DNA of 64,000 nt, taken from assembly GCF_001522545.3 (NCBI RefSeq), contig NC_031770.1, positions 5,330,281 to 5,394,280 of the forward strand. Direction: 5' to 3'. This document shows positions 1 through 12,685 of this stretch, one piece after another. Under the pieces are notes generated by a model. That model saw nothing but the letters and a program-made list of their open reading frames with translations. It had not been told where the DNA came from and did no database searches. Positions within the stretch are counted from its first letter, which is position 1. Each line of letters starts with the position of its first letter. The DNA is from Parus major. Lineage: Eukaryota; Chordata; Aves; Passeriformes; Paridae. The position numbers and the translations under genes were made by a program.

Positions 1-3000
1 TATTCAAACGGTGTCAAGAAACAGACCAAATTTTCAACATGGTGGTGGGAAAATGACACCTCTTTATATCCCAGAACCAAAAAGAAACAGACATTTCTAA
101 GGTCTGGCCCAAATTTTGAATATTCCAATTTTTAAAAACTGGGAAAAAATCAAGATTCTCATGTTTTCTTACCTTACAAGTCACTGTAATCCCAGCATTT
201 AAAGAAAAGGAGGCAAAAAAAGCTTAACACAGACAATGACAATTTGTAAAGGACAGAATTTCATCAACTCAGCTCCTCCAAGCTAAGCTAAGTACTCAGC
301 ACTATGACAACAACCTCCTGGCACACTTGAATTCAAGGCCAAAAGAAACCAGTGAGTATTTGTGCAGTCTCTGGGAAGGCAGCAGATCCCACACTCACCA
401 TCTGGCTGGAGCTCTTTGGAAGACAGGCACTTCCCATACAAAATTTCCAGGTTCTCCATTCGAGGTCAGCAGGCAGAGCACAGCCTGCCTCGCTCTGACA
501 ATAACCAGAACCACGCAGACCTTCAAATTCATCACACCAGGAACCTTCTGTTGAGATAATTTTGTCAACTCTATTCATTACCAATGTGTCCCTGAGGATT
601 CTGCCAGGAAGAGGCTGAAGCACAGCGTTTCTGCTTCTGGGTGTTTCATTATGGCACAACTTCTCATGCAAGTGACTTGCCCCTTGTTTATTTAATGGAG
701 ATAAACATCTTGTTCAGCTGGAACTTCTGCCGATAGCCAGAGCCCCAGGCAGGGCCAATCTTTTGTTCCAGTGACAACTACTGAGAGCATGTTTGGCTAG
801 GAATTTAGATGCATTCTTGATTAAACGTTAATGAACACAAGTGACAAGCATGTGAGACAGAGTTTGGCCATCTTAACCCAATAAAGTTCAAGCTTATATA
901 TACAATAAACTGATTTTTTTTTTGTCCAGGTATTCATTCTACTACACAGTTAAGACCATGCTGTCCCTGCTGAACAGCTCTATGTTTTTACTACCTGAAA
1001 ACATCAATCTAATTCTCTATTCAGGGAACCTTACTACACAATTATGATAAAATGGAGTGTTTTCTTTCCACCCTGTAGAGAAATAATCTCTTGGACTGTG
1101 GCTCTAAATCCACTCTCCTCTGTATTTCATGGCTGTTTTTTAAACTGTATTTGTTACAGCTATGGAATTAATTTCATGCCTTACAATTACTGCTGGCTTT
1201 GCCAGTCACAATGCCCAGTCATCACTTAGGCTGACAAATATTCTCTATCTGAAGGTATAAATATAGATAAGTATTTTAAGTCCTTTAATATCACCTGCCT
1301 GGCACCTTGCAGCAACTACTAGGTATGACCAAAGCATCATGGCAAATAAATCCCTATTTCCCCAATATTGCAAGTCATCCTTGGAAGGCTGGTATGCACA
1401 TTCAAGAGACATTTCATATTAACCTGTTACAAAGATAACTATCTCCAACAGTTTTCACTATCCAAAGCTTCAAGCAAAATGCCAGAAAAATGGAAACTCA
1501 CCTCTGCTTTTCTGCAGAGGTACAACTATTCCCCCTAAAATCCATTTTGATATCATAAAACTTATTTTTCTCTTCTTGTTCTGATGTAAAAACAACTTTA
1601 TCTTTCTTTCTCTACAGGCACTAGATTTGGACAGATGCAGTTCTGGATTACTTTATGTCCATAAGTCATAATTTTAAGCATAGAAGTAACCTAAGATATA
1701 GAAATAATCTTACTTTCTACTCTTGTGTCTTTAGGGCCAGTGGCAAGGGAGGTTTTAGATCTCCTACCAGTGTGCAGACCCAACCAAATGCAAATTCTTA
1801 AGACTGCATTGAATACTCACAGGACCTCCTGTGGGATTTGTGGATGCTTATGTTTCTTTTTGTGTTCAGGAAATTCATTTTGCCACCTTGCCATGAGATT
1901 TTTGGCCTAAACCATGCAAAACATAGTAGATATAAAGCCACACAAGATGTGCCTGCTTCAATAAGCACTACTTCAAGAAACTTAAAACTTTCATTCTGGG
2001 CTCCTATATGAATTTAGTATAAATTTAACAACTGCTATGACAAAAATGTGAACACTGCAACAAACTGCTCTTTCAGACTATTTGCAGTAGTTTGCTTAAA
2101 ATAAACTTAATTATAATATAATCTTAAAACTCCTAGATCAGTTCAGCTGTGCAACTGCATATTCTTCTCAGTTAACAGAGAGCTTCACTGTCTTAAACAT
2201 ACGCCAGGCGTAAGGCATGTATTGCTGCTCATTGCCCACAGCTCTTCATAAACTGGTTCCACCTCATGCCAGCATACACAGCTCCAAATAGAGACAGTCC
2301 AGAAACACAGTATTTCTCTGGTATTTACTCCAGCAATCATCAGTTAATCTCAGAAGTTCTGTAATTTATTCCAACTATTTTTTTAATGCCTTATATTAAA
2401 CCTGAGCAATAATGCCATGTACGAGTTATTGCAGTGAAGCAAACCCCTTCTCTGGGCCCAACTAAAAACTGGAGTGACATCTGCTGTTTCACATGCAGTT
2501 TCAGAAAGATTTTTCATTTAGCAGCCATTTTGGTTAAACAGATGCAACAGACCTTCTTAACACCTAAAACCAGGACATGTGCACTCACATTCCCCTCCAA
2601 ATTCTGCTCTTCTGCAAAACACTCATATAAAGAACTCCTTGAAGGGATTTTACATTCACAAAGACATCAAGTGCATACCACTTTTATAAATTTTAGTTTA
2701 TGCTATAATATTTCAGTACCCAAATGAGGGTTTTGCACAGCAATTTTTGTTATTAGAATCTAAAATACTTTCTCTGTGGCTTTGCTTTGGAGATGAGCTC
2801 TTAATTTGGAAAGGCTCACTCCATACCAATAAAAAAAGAGAGGAGAGTGGATTATTCAATATAGGGTTTAAGTATTCCACTGTCTTAGCATTTTGTACTA
2901 TATTCTAATTAATTTCAAAGGTAAGAAACAGCTAGGGCATCTTCAGCTGTCTTAGCTACCACCCAAATAAGCATGTTTCAGCTGAAAACAACTTTCAATT

Positions 3001-6000
3001 AGAAATGTTTCCAGCTGTAGAACATTAACACATCTGACTGTCCAGACCAAACAATTTATGGGACAAAACAGAATAATTTATAGACAAATTCACATTTACA
3101 GGTAAAGTACCATGACAGGACACTTCAAAACCTGATTCAGCAAAAATATCTGTGTCAAACACAAAGCATGGGAGCCAGTGCACTGCTGATCACAACTACA
3201 CAGCACTTCAGTGATACATGGACAGGCAGTTTCAGGACATGCTTCCTAGGATCATGGTTTTAAATATGCCAAGACAACTAAACTAAAAATCTAATTTTCC
3301 TTTCCTCACCTTTGCTGGCAATCCCAAAGAAAAATTACAGCATACCAGGATTAAAGTATGCAAAACTGAGTGAAAAATTTGTCCTACCTTTGTTAGTTAC
3401 AGGAGAAGTATTTCCTTGCTCGCTTAAAAATGAAGCAATGGAAAGCAGAAAAAGAGAAAAAAGGCTGGCATAGACTGACAGCCATGTCACACAACTACCT
3501 GCCTAGCAGGCACAGTGCTGGTGCAAATTAAATGCATTAAAACTCACTTTTTGGAATTATCTCACAGACTGCAGCACACATGATGATGGAGGGGCCACGG
3601 GTCAATCCTCTTTCCCTATCCCATACATGCTCAAACCACTCCTGAGGAGATTTTATGGGTGTGGGTAGGTGGTCTTCCCATCAGAACTCCCTCATGAAGT
3701 GTTGCTAGGCCATTCCCCTTTTCAAAGATTCTGGGAAGCTCCCCAGTCCTTCAGCACACCATCAACCCTTGTTGCTGCACAGGCAGCTCCTTGGGTCTGT
3801 CTCTGAGGGGAGCAGGGCAGCCTGTCACAGCTGCCCTGAATAACAACCATCAGGAACCATCAGCTTTCTATCAACCTTGTAGAAGGGAAGCCAGGTTTTT
3901 CTTTGTCCATGCTTTTTTCGAGGTCAGCTCACAGGCTGGCTGATCTCCAGGTTGTCTGTCCCTCCTGAAGCAATCACTGCACAAGGAAAAAGGCAGTTTT
4001 CCCAGGACTAGGCTTTGCTGACTGCCCTAGTACTCTTCCCGGGCCCCAGGTTTTGTTAAACCCAGCGATTTTTCCACACCCTTCAGCAGCTTTTGTGAGG
4101 GCTCTCAAAATGGCTCCCTATGAGGTGCTTCAGGAGCTCTGTGGGGGAGCAGGCGGCTCCCACCTGGCTCAGGCAGCCGCCCTCGGCCTCTGGCAGCTCT
4201 CCTTAAACACATCAAAAAAAGGGCAAAATGCCACTTAGAAGTGAGGAATTTAGAGGAAAAGCGTGGGAAACATGGCAGGAGAGGCTTATCTGGACCCAGG
4301 AGTTTTTTTCATCCCATTTTCTCCCTCTGTTGAGCTGAGGCGTGAGCAAGTGGCTGGGCAGGCACATGGCAGGAGGAACATTAGTTTCAATGAGTAATAA
4401 ATGAGGGTGAAATAGTTTTGCTTCTGGCTTTTAAAGTCACAAAGGTACACAAAGAACTGAAGGTATCACAGTCCCTACAATTCCCTGAAAAAACATTTCA
4501 GCCATTTCCCGAGTGCACCATCCATCAGCAGGGCCTGCATAGCCCACACGCAGATGGTGACTCAGGATCCTTTAGAGTCATTGCCACACATTAGGGAAAT
4601 AATTTTCCCCCAAACTTCACTCCTTTTTTTTTTATCAGGAGTAATATATCAGTCTATGAATGTCATAAAGTGTTAAAGAAAAAGACTAGATTTAATGGTT
4701 TATAAAAAGATTACCAGTAAGGAATAGCTGTTGACATCGCAGTGTTGCCACACAAATGCTTAGCAGACATCAGGTAACAGTATTAAAATAATAAGCAGCT
4801 AGTATTTAATGTATATTTAATGTGTACCTGAAGAGAGCTGATGTTGTCTGGACAGAAAATAACAGGCACACTAGTAATCAGTTGGCAGAAGGCAGACACA
4901 CACAGCTGGGGCCTTCCAGGCACATGATAAAAGCTTGAATAAGAGCTTTTCATGTGCAAGCAGAAATAAAAGCTCACGTTTATAAAGATGTTTGCAGTAA
5001 GGTATGAAAATATAATGTGTTTAATGCTTAGGTAAAGCAGCCCAATCCTGGAACCTGTTCTGCAATTAATTTTATTGGTGCCTGGAATAATAATATGGTG
5101 GCTCTACTTACATACAATAGGACTACATTTCTGCTTCTAGCACAGAGAATAAATTTGTATATGCTTTTGAGCTTATGATGTGCAAGACTAATTTAAACCA
5201 GGCAATGCATACAGACAAAAAGCAAAAGTATTACTTAACTGAGAGTGTAAGATCAGTGTTACTAGTCAAAAAGCTATTTATTAGTACAGTGCAACTTGTC
5301 TCTGCTGGCAAACATAGAAATAACTCGTATTTACAATAATGGATAAAACCTACTAATATTCTAGAACTAACCATTGTAATATGGCTTCTCAAAAAGTCTA
5401 GCTGGCAGATGGTAAGCATGCTGGAGGCAGTCCCTTTGCAATAAAGTCAGACTGTTTCTGGATCTTCAGAACAGCAGTAAATGCAGATCCAGTTAAAGTT
5501 CTTCCTACAACATTGACTGACTCAAAGATACTGATTTTTCTGGGACTGAAGAGTGTAATACTTAAATGACTCAGTTCACGTGGCACTGCTGAAAATGTGA
5601 TAAATACTGCATTTTGCTAACCAGCACAGCAAAATAAAAGCACAAGTAAGATTCAGGAGTGGAGGTTTTGGGTAAGGTGAATTGTTTTGTACATGCTCTG
5701 CTGTGCTTGTGATAGTCCAGGCACTGTTTTCTTTACAAGCTTTGACAGTAATCAATACTCTCAACTGGTACAGCTCTAACACTGTAATGGGTACTCAGCC
5801 TACCAAATACTTGAATTCAAAAAAAAAAAAAAAAAAAAAAANTGTAATGGGTACTCAGCCTACCAAATACTTGAATAAAAAAAAAAAAAAAAAAAAAAAA
5901 ACCAACCCAAAAAAATAAACAAACAAACTGGTGTTATGCTACCAATATAGTAAGATTAGATTTTCCAAAGTCACAAATCTGTTTCTAGCCTATCTTCAAG

Positions 6001-9000
6001 GATTAGCATCATATGAATATCTACTCTGAACAGCAGACTCTGAAGACACAATACAGTAAGGATTGCTGACATGTCTGACATTGCTGATCTTGAATTCCAA
6101 CAATTCCTGCATACAGCTTTAAGGTCACATTTCTCTGTGCGTGTGTACTGAAGATGTAAAGCCATAAATCAGATTACTGGTAGCAACAATGATGTACTGT
6201 TGCTGGAACTTCAGAGAACAAGAATATGCATCCAGGTTCAATATAAAAAAATGTGGTGTTTTACCCAGAAAAATAACTAAAGGAGTCTACATAAATTTTG
6301 ATCGACGTTCCCTTAATGAAATGACTCTAATATTTTAGCAAGGATTTGAGTTATTTTAAAATCTCTCTTTGTTCCTGTGCAGCGAGTAGTTTTTCACTTT
6401 ACATCTGGATTTTAGTACTCTTCACCCATAAATCTTTGTTCCCATTTTACAGATAGGAGAATAGACAGAAAATTATCTCAGATATGGTTCAGAGTGACTC
6501 TACAAATTCACAGATAAGAAACACAATCAATGAAGAACAGGTATTACTCATTCTTAACCAATGCCAAAATAATATTTAATGGTGCATCTGCTTGAAATAG
6601 GTCACAATAAATAGAAATAATGATCCCTCAATTAATCAGCATTTTCCGGTCTTCACTTTGAAGTATTAAGTATCAAATGGGAACAGAAATACCAAAAAAA
6701 TACTGAACTGAGGAGCAGCTATATTACATTGGCATCTTATGCTGACCTGAGTGATTATAATATCAGCACTTCTTTATTTCTCCTTCCAGGTCTGGAGTAC
6801 AAACAAAGCTCAGAAGGCTGGAAATGAATGTTTGTATTTCTTGTGCATTATCAGTAGAATTATTAAAGTTTAAATTAATCTGAGCAATCTGTGGAAATCA
6901 GACATGACTGAGGTCATGATCAGAGAACACTTGTCTCCTAATACTTACATAATGCTAATTTTTCCCACTGAACTTCAAATGCCAAGGGGAACAGGAATAA
7001 AACCATAGTGGCTTCTCAGAGGCATTACAACTGAGGATATTTCATTCTGTCAACTTTAAAACACAGGGGGAAACCAAACCATTTTTGCACCCAAATTTTA
7101 TTAGAAAACATCAAAGTTCAAAGAAGTTACTTTATCTTGCTGTTAGATTGAGTCAAAATTCTTTTCACTTGGATTTTAAAAAGTATCCAAAGTTGTGCTC
7201 CTCCTACACTACCCCTTAAAGATGAGGCAACACTAAACACTACAGGTTCAAGACTACTGTAATACAACTCAGAACTGAACCTATACTGTCCATAAACAGC
7301 CAAGCAAGCTGCTTATTTATCCTTTTTAGTCACAGTAGGACACAAAAGCTCATTATTATTAAAATTATCTATATATGAAAAAATATTTAGGTATATTCAG
7401 GTATAAATGAATTTTTAGCTACTTATCAAAAATTAATTTTTTTTTTCTTTTTTAATCTGTGACTTTCCTTTTGGGGGAGAATAAAAAACATTGTTAACTC
7501 TGATTCAAGACCTTCAGATACCAATACAAAAGAACACTCACAACTACTTCTACTTGAACATTGTTTTAATTTTCACTTCACAGCTGTAGTCACTAAATTC
7601 AACATTTTCACACTGCTTAACAAGCTGCTATTATAGAAAGTAAAATAGTATAATTCAGCACTCTGAGCTGGAGAATCATAATTAGATGAAGTATAACCAA
7701 GATTCCTCTGTGCCTTAAGATATGCACCATCATTTGGCTTCATTATTCCTGATGTTTTCATATAGTTCATGGCATATGGGAGGATCAAAATATTAAAGCA
7801 GCCTTTTTAGTAACCAGCTTTCAGCAGCCTCCATTCTCAACCCTTTAACATTCTTACACAAGTCCCCAAAGGATGCCTTACAGCACTGAAACAATCATTT
7901 CAGGTCATAAAAAGATAAAGAACTTTAAATAACTCTCTTTAATTTTTTTTCCCAGTGAGAAAATGATTACTTATGTTCTTAAAATTAAAAGGACTTTGTA
8001 CAAAAGGTCTGGAAAGATCTGGTTTTAATTACATATTTCAAAACCAAGTTATACATTAACAATTTTACTGCTTATATGCAGTAAATGAATATATTAAAAC
8101 TTAAAGAGATCAGGAAAAAAATAAGCAGACAAGACTACAACTGACTCGGATGTTTTCTGGAAACACACCATGAACAATTTGTCCCTTGTGACTGAAAACA
8201 AAGAGGGAGAAGGAAAGTGGCAAAGAAAATGAGCTTAAGTAAGAAACTGTAACCCCCTTTTTGATCTTGCATGCAAGCTGAGAATGAGAAAAAGTTTTGA
8301 TCATTCAGTCTACAGTCTTATTTAAAGATCAAAACAATTCTGAGCAGCTTAAAGCTCTACTTCATTAAAAGAAGCCATGCACAGTCCAAGAGTTAATTGA
8401 ATGGCAAGTGGGACATTTTTTCTTGCAGCTTTGCTAAAATGATAGAAACTTCATTATAGACTGTCCTGTATTCCACAGAAGACAATCAAAGGCCAGTTGA
8501 CAAAAGTTTTTTCCACCCAGTCTGCCATTTCTTGGCAAATCTTCTATTACCTCCCTGCTACCTTTAAGAGCTCCAGGTTGAGTTTTTGTAACTTGTTAAA
8601 TAAATGACATATATGAATTAAAATCTTTCAGCCATTTAAATAGAAACTGCATATACATATAGTATATACAGTGACAAAAACTGCAGAACAAAATTAAAAA
8701 CAAGTGGCTCAAGGTATCTGCTAAGCCATTTTTACCCATAATTAAAAATACCAGTGAAAATTCTGCTGCATTATTAAAGTCTCTTTGAAAGTGTAATGCT
8801 TTTGCTGAGACTGTATAAATTCTAATACATAACATGTTTTCTCAGCAAGTGAATCCATTTTGCCCATTCCTCTGAAGATGCCGCAGAGCTAAACGACATC
8901 CAAAACTTTCCTTAATGCAGAGGGAAAAGGCTGAACATTTGAAAATGCTTGAGATCACAGTAGATTAACAATGAGAAGAATATTCAATGGCCAACTGTTG

Positions 9001-9123
9001 AATTTAAAATAACTGTCTGCTGTCCACATTCTAACCTATTCAAATATCTTAACAGATTGTACAATACCCTGCTTTCAGTTCACTGTTGTCTTGCTATACA
9101 ACACAAATTAGATAAGATCAGAG
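1..9123. other. Region 3' of MKKS; no gene recognised
   Basis: AT-rich unique DNA. All open frames are short (longest about 112 codons), lack familiar motifs and lack convincing splice context. It holds the assembly scar at 5783-5901 and a GC-richer block at about 3560-4400. The part next to 9124 must include the MKKS 3' UTR, whose end I cannot fix. I see no trace of SNAP25, the next gene on this side in human. Confidence 0.7.
5783..5901. repeat. Direct repeat with A-runs flanking a single N: probable assembly join
   Basis: The same 34 bases (beginning TGTAATGGGTACTCAGCC) occur at 5783-5816 and 5843-5876. Each copy is followed by an A-run of 23-25 bases. The only ambiguous base in the window, N at 5842, separates the two units. 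This pattern suggests two overlapping contig ends joined without merging, not a biological duplication. Confidence 0.85.
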
Positions 9124-9564
9124 CTAATTTTGATCTTCAATTATATATGAAAGATCTAAAATCAGGTTGGCTGTCTCCAGAGCTACTTGCAGGCCACTGC
9201 ACTTGGCAGCAAAGCAATCCAGAGTCAGGAGGTCAGCAACCTTTACTGAGGGCTCTTTAGGGCAGGCCTGTATAAAAGGAGAGCCAGACTGGCATTGCAA
9301 AAACCTCCAGCTGAGATCCTCTGTGTTACCATTCATTCCACAGCCACATTTTGAAACTAAATCTGACCACTTGGAGACACAGGGAGAACCTGATGGAACA
9401 AACCAACAGTGTCCATAAACCATGTCTGTAAGAATTTCTTCACCATCGTGACTCAGAGAGCGAGCTACAGACTCCAGGGAACGGCAAAACCCATCAGCAA
9501 CCAATTGGTATTGTGTCTGAGAACAATCTAGGTCTTTTAAAGTGCTGGCAGGCAGACTAGAACT
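9124..9564 (-). CDS. MKKS: MKKS last coding exon (residues 427-572) and stop
   Basis: The acceptor is CTTTTTTAG. The 441 bases encode 146 residues and a stop. The exon opens with [20 protein letters not shown] and carries [18 protein letters not shown] and the conserved C-terminal helix ending YIIEDQN. I scanned about 1 kb beyond the stop and saw no minus-strand AATAAA. The first variant found was ATTAAA at 8024-8029, so the 3' UTR end is unresolved. Confidence 0.95.
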   Translation of the reverse strand, partial: SSSLPASTLKDLDCSQTQYQLVADGFCRSLESVARSLSHDGEEILTDMVYGHCWFVPSGSPCVSKWSDLVSKCGCGMNGNTEDLSWRFLQCQSGSPFIQACPKEPSVKVADLLTLDCFAAKCSGLQVALETANLILDLSYIIEDQN

Positions 9565-12457
9565 CTAAAAAAGAAAGCAGAACCAGGAAAGCAAAGTTAG
9601 AACTCTGTTTTACAGAAATAATTTTAAACATGTATCACACGGCTGCTTTTTTTTCCCCCCAAAGCAGATGGTTCAGTTCTAACTAAAAAATGTTTAAGTC
9701 ATGATTATCCCACAATAGGAAAGAGTCAAAGCAGAGTTCTGCATTATCATCTTTCAATATAAAACTCAACATATTTTCAACACTTAAAAACATACAATTA
9801 CTATAATAGATACCTAAAGAAAGATCAACTACAAATATAGCATTAAGTTCAAAAGATATAATTAAAACTAAGTGCTTCAAATAGACCCCTTTATTTTGCA
9901 TTAGTAGCAAAAATGCCACATTAATGTAGAAAGAGACAAGTGTTTTAAATATTGCAGTGATTCTACATAAATTCTTGTTTCTTAAGTATATTAAGCATCT
10001 TTAAAACCTTTATGTCTTACGTACCTTGTGTCTTATGTATGAAGCCAGGTGAGTTTCTGTACAGCCCCCTCCTAATAATGCCAAAGGTTCCTTCACTGTT
10101 AACTGTAACACATGTTCCGCAGTTTCACAGACACGCTGAAAATCATATGAAATTCTTCTTAGATGTACCACAATTAATAGGATTTGTCCCCATTGAAAAA
10201 AACACTGGAATAAAATTTTCACTAGTTTCTGGTACGGATTCCATCAACTTGAATTACATGCGGATATAAAGCCGCTGAGGGATTTCCAAGACCGTGTTCA
10301 CTTAATGAGAAATTGTCTTTATTTTTCCACACTATGGAAAGGCAGAAATAAAAAGCTGAATTTTAATCCTTCTTTTTTCCAAACAGGGCTATATATAAAA
10401 AGTCAATCAGTATCAGTGACACTTCCAGACCGACTATTCAATGCAAAGCAATGTTTGACTATCGTTGTATGTGTTGCTGCTGGCTTTTTGCTAGGCAGTT
10501 TTGATTTTTATGTTCTCATAGACCAAGTAATGAAAATGAAAATATTTAGCCAGCACTGGCCTGAAGTAAAAAGTACAAAGATGTAGCTTTGTAACAAACA
10601 ACAGAACAACTTCCTGTATTAAAACAGAGGCACTAAATGAACATGACAAGGATTTTGAAATTCTGGAAACAATTAATTTATGTACTGAAAAAATTACATT
10701 TCTAAACACAATATACTTAATATTTCTCAGTATTTTATTTTTCCATTAAAAACATGACCTTCCAAGGAAAGAAAATTTCCCTACCTTCAACTCATCCCAT
10801 GCTGTTTCACTTCTGTTACAGAGTATCAGGCTGCAGACAACTGTGTCCTCAGGAATTAGATGTAGAAAATGCTTTGAAGCAAAACTCTCAATGCTCAAAT
10901 CTTTCAAACTGCCGTAACAGCCAGGAGACAATGAATGTATGGAAGCTATAGGCTGTGAACCTGTCAATTAAAAAAGGAGAAAACAGTATGTGGTACCATC
11001 AGAACAGCTAGCTGATGTATTTCATACAGCAGAAATTTTATTCCTCTTGGGTTTTTAACTTATACTCATTGTTCAATGCCTGACATTCCAATTCACACAG
11101 GAAATCATAGAAACCAACATACTTAGAGTGCAAGACTTGGTGGCAGTTTGAGATAAAAAAAAAAATAATTGTTTCATTTGCTTTGAATCAGAGTTTGAAA
11201 ATAAACAGTTACTGGAACTGGATATCCCTCATGCAGCAAGCAGTAATAACACCTGTGGTATGCCACCATCAGGGCCTGCAGAAGACCAATCTCACCTTGA
11301 AAAATGGTTTTCAGACTAGAAAAGAACAACTCTTGCTCAGCTGCTAAGGTGGGATACAGAGGGAAATAAGAGGCTCCTGGCTGTGCAATGACACCACCCC
11401 AGGTAATGTTCACCTCCCAGTGAAAACTCCAGGACAATGGTTTAGAGCAGAGAACTGGCCTGTTACCTGTCATGCAGCCCAGGGGCTCCATCAGAGACAG
11501 CCCAGCCCTGTCCACAGCCATGACACCGTTCTCCTTCAGGTACTGCTTCAAGGAGGGATGCATCACTTTCTGGCACACTACAAGGCCCACCTCGTCCTTA
11601 ACCAGCTGCTTCCCCACATTAAGCAACTGATTCAGCTCTGACACTTCCAGAGAAACTCCGTGCTGGACTGCTATAGTTCCTTCCTCAGGGTTAAAGCCAT
11701 CACCTGACATGGACACACTGAAAAGTGCAATCTTGATCATGTTTGAACCAGTCCTTTTGACAGCAAGTGGTTTTTCTAACTGGATTTCTGGTGTTTCTAT
11801 CAGCAGTCCAGGAAGAACTGTAGAATCCACAACTCTTGTACCTTTCACAGGTATTATCACACACTTCCCTAAAACAGCCTTAGTCTCAACATGACGTGGA
11901 ACAGTAAATATAAAAGCCTTTAAAACCAGTGAGGTGAGATGATCAACTTCAGTTTTATTAAGCATGCAAGCAGGTTTGCTTGTTAAAATGCTACGTACCA
12001 AACAAACAAGAGTCTCAACACTGCTAAAATCCACAGATACCCGGCAACCACATGCCTCAGATTTCAGGTGGTCCATACACAAACTCAGAAGATGCTTGCT
12101 TATTTTAATGACAGTAAAAGGTGCAACATTCAGACTCCTGAAATTTTCAATGAAGCCACAGCAAAGAATGGCAGTGAATAAGCCACAGTCACTGAAACGT
12201 GACACGTGGTTCCGTACAGAGGCTGTCAGGACACGCAGCACGGGCTGGCTGACAGAAAGGTGCCCCAGGAGGGCTGAGGATTGGGAAGTGGTACAAACAC
12301 AGCCCCCCACACCATTGTGGAGCTGTTTGAGTCGACCAGCAGGACCGTAGGAAGATTTTAATATTCCACTCAGCAGAGACAGTGACTGACTCACTGCATC
12401 TCCAGTTAAAGGCTCACTAATAAATAACGGAGGCTTTTTAGCTTCAAGGCGAGACAT
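9124..12457 (-). CDS. MKKS: MKKS (BBS6), chaperonin-like Bardet-Biedl protein, complete coding region in four exons
   Basis: The coding exons are 12457-11467, 10960-10785, 10135-10025 and 9564-9124 (minus strand). Joined, they give 572 residues, against about 570 in human from memory. Every junction is GT/AG and the frame holds throughout. Seen: [13 protein letters not shown] near residue 37, [10 protein letters not shown] at 89-98, [10 protein letters not shown] at 409-418, and the C-terminus [17 protein letters not shown]. Known: MKKS is a group II (CCT/TRiC-like) chaperonin homologue. With BBS10, BBS12 and CCT it helps assemble the BBSome at the centrosome and ciliary base. The equatorial domain is formed by the two ends, with intermediate and apical regions between. 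The segment SDCGLFT sits where active CCT subunits carry the GDGTT-type ATPase motif, so ATP turnover is probably lost, as in mammalian MKKS. The ATG has A at -3 and begins the conserved MSRLEAKKP. Identification is secure; no intact competing frame exists. Confidence 0.97.
10025..10135 (-). CDS. MKKS: MKKS third coding exon (residues 390-426)
   Basis: The acceptor is ATTTTCAG and the donor AAG|GTACGT. The 111 bases encode 37 residues including [20 protein letters not shown]. That is the chaperonin-family glycine loop (GGGAxE in active CCT subunits, here GGGCTE). Both ends are phase 0. Confidence 0.95.
10785..10960 (-). CDS. MKKS: MKKS second coding exon (residues 331-389)
   Basis: The acceptor reads TTAATTGACAG and the donor AAG|GTAGGG. 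The 176 bases complete Gly331 and then encode 58 residues. These include [19 protein letters not shown] and end in SETAWDELK, both typical of MKKS just after the apical region. Start phase 1 matches the previous exon and end phase is 0. Confidence 0.95.
11467..12457 (-). CDS. MKKS: MKKS first coding exon (residues 1-330 plus one base)
   Basis: This 991-base coding segment runs from the ATG (12457-12455) to a donor reading ACAG|GTAACA. It ends one base into codon 331 (Gly). It encodes the N-terminal equatorial part, the intermediate part and most of the apical part. An acceptor-like CCTTCAG lies one base before the ATG, so the exon either begins there (12458) or continues upstream to 12882. 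The frame stays open past the donor into the intron as far as 11174; see findings. Confidence 0.96.
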
Positions 12458-12685
12458 TCTGAAGGCAAGATTTTAATTCTGGGCAAACATTTCATTTTTA
12501 CTTGGATCTACAATTCATTGCACTTTTAAATTTTAAGAGTAGTACATTTTAATTCTTTGCAGGTAAGGATTATTATTTTCAGTGCAAAACAGTGTATATA
12601 ACATTCCTGAAACTACTCATCACAGCTCTCTTAAAACGAGGCTTAAATCATGTTGCAAAACTGATAGTGAGAGCAGGAAGCTATT

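Larger units (their letters stand above)
9565..11466 (-). other. MKKS: MKKS introns between coding exons
   Basis: The introns are 9565-10024, 10136-10784 and 10961-11466, all GT/AG and short. The last is unusual because the upstream coding frame reads into it for 97 codons. A minus-strand AATAAA lies at 11037-11042. Confidence 0.9.

Noticed and set aside
333..671. 112-codon minus-strand frame
   Set aside because: No motif, no splice context and no resemblance to SNAP25 or any other neighbour expected from the human order.
5682..5918. 78-codon frame with lysine runs
   Set aside because: It crosses the N and the duplicated A-runs of the assembly join.
9124..9504. A separate 126-residue gene starting at 9504
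   Set aside because: The start there is a TTG inside the last MKKS exon, which opens at 9564.
11174..12457. A single-exon 427-residue gene
   Set aside because: The last 97 codons lie past a strong donor, and the true MKKS C-terminal exons follow in frame. It is kept only as a possible intron-retention isoform.
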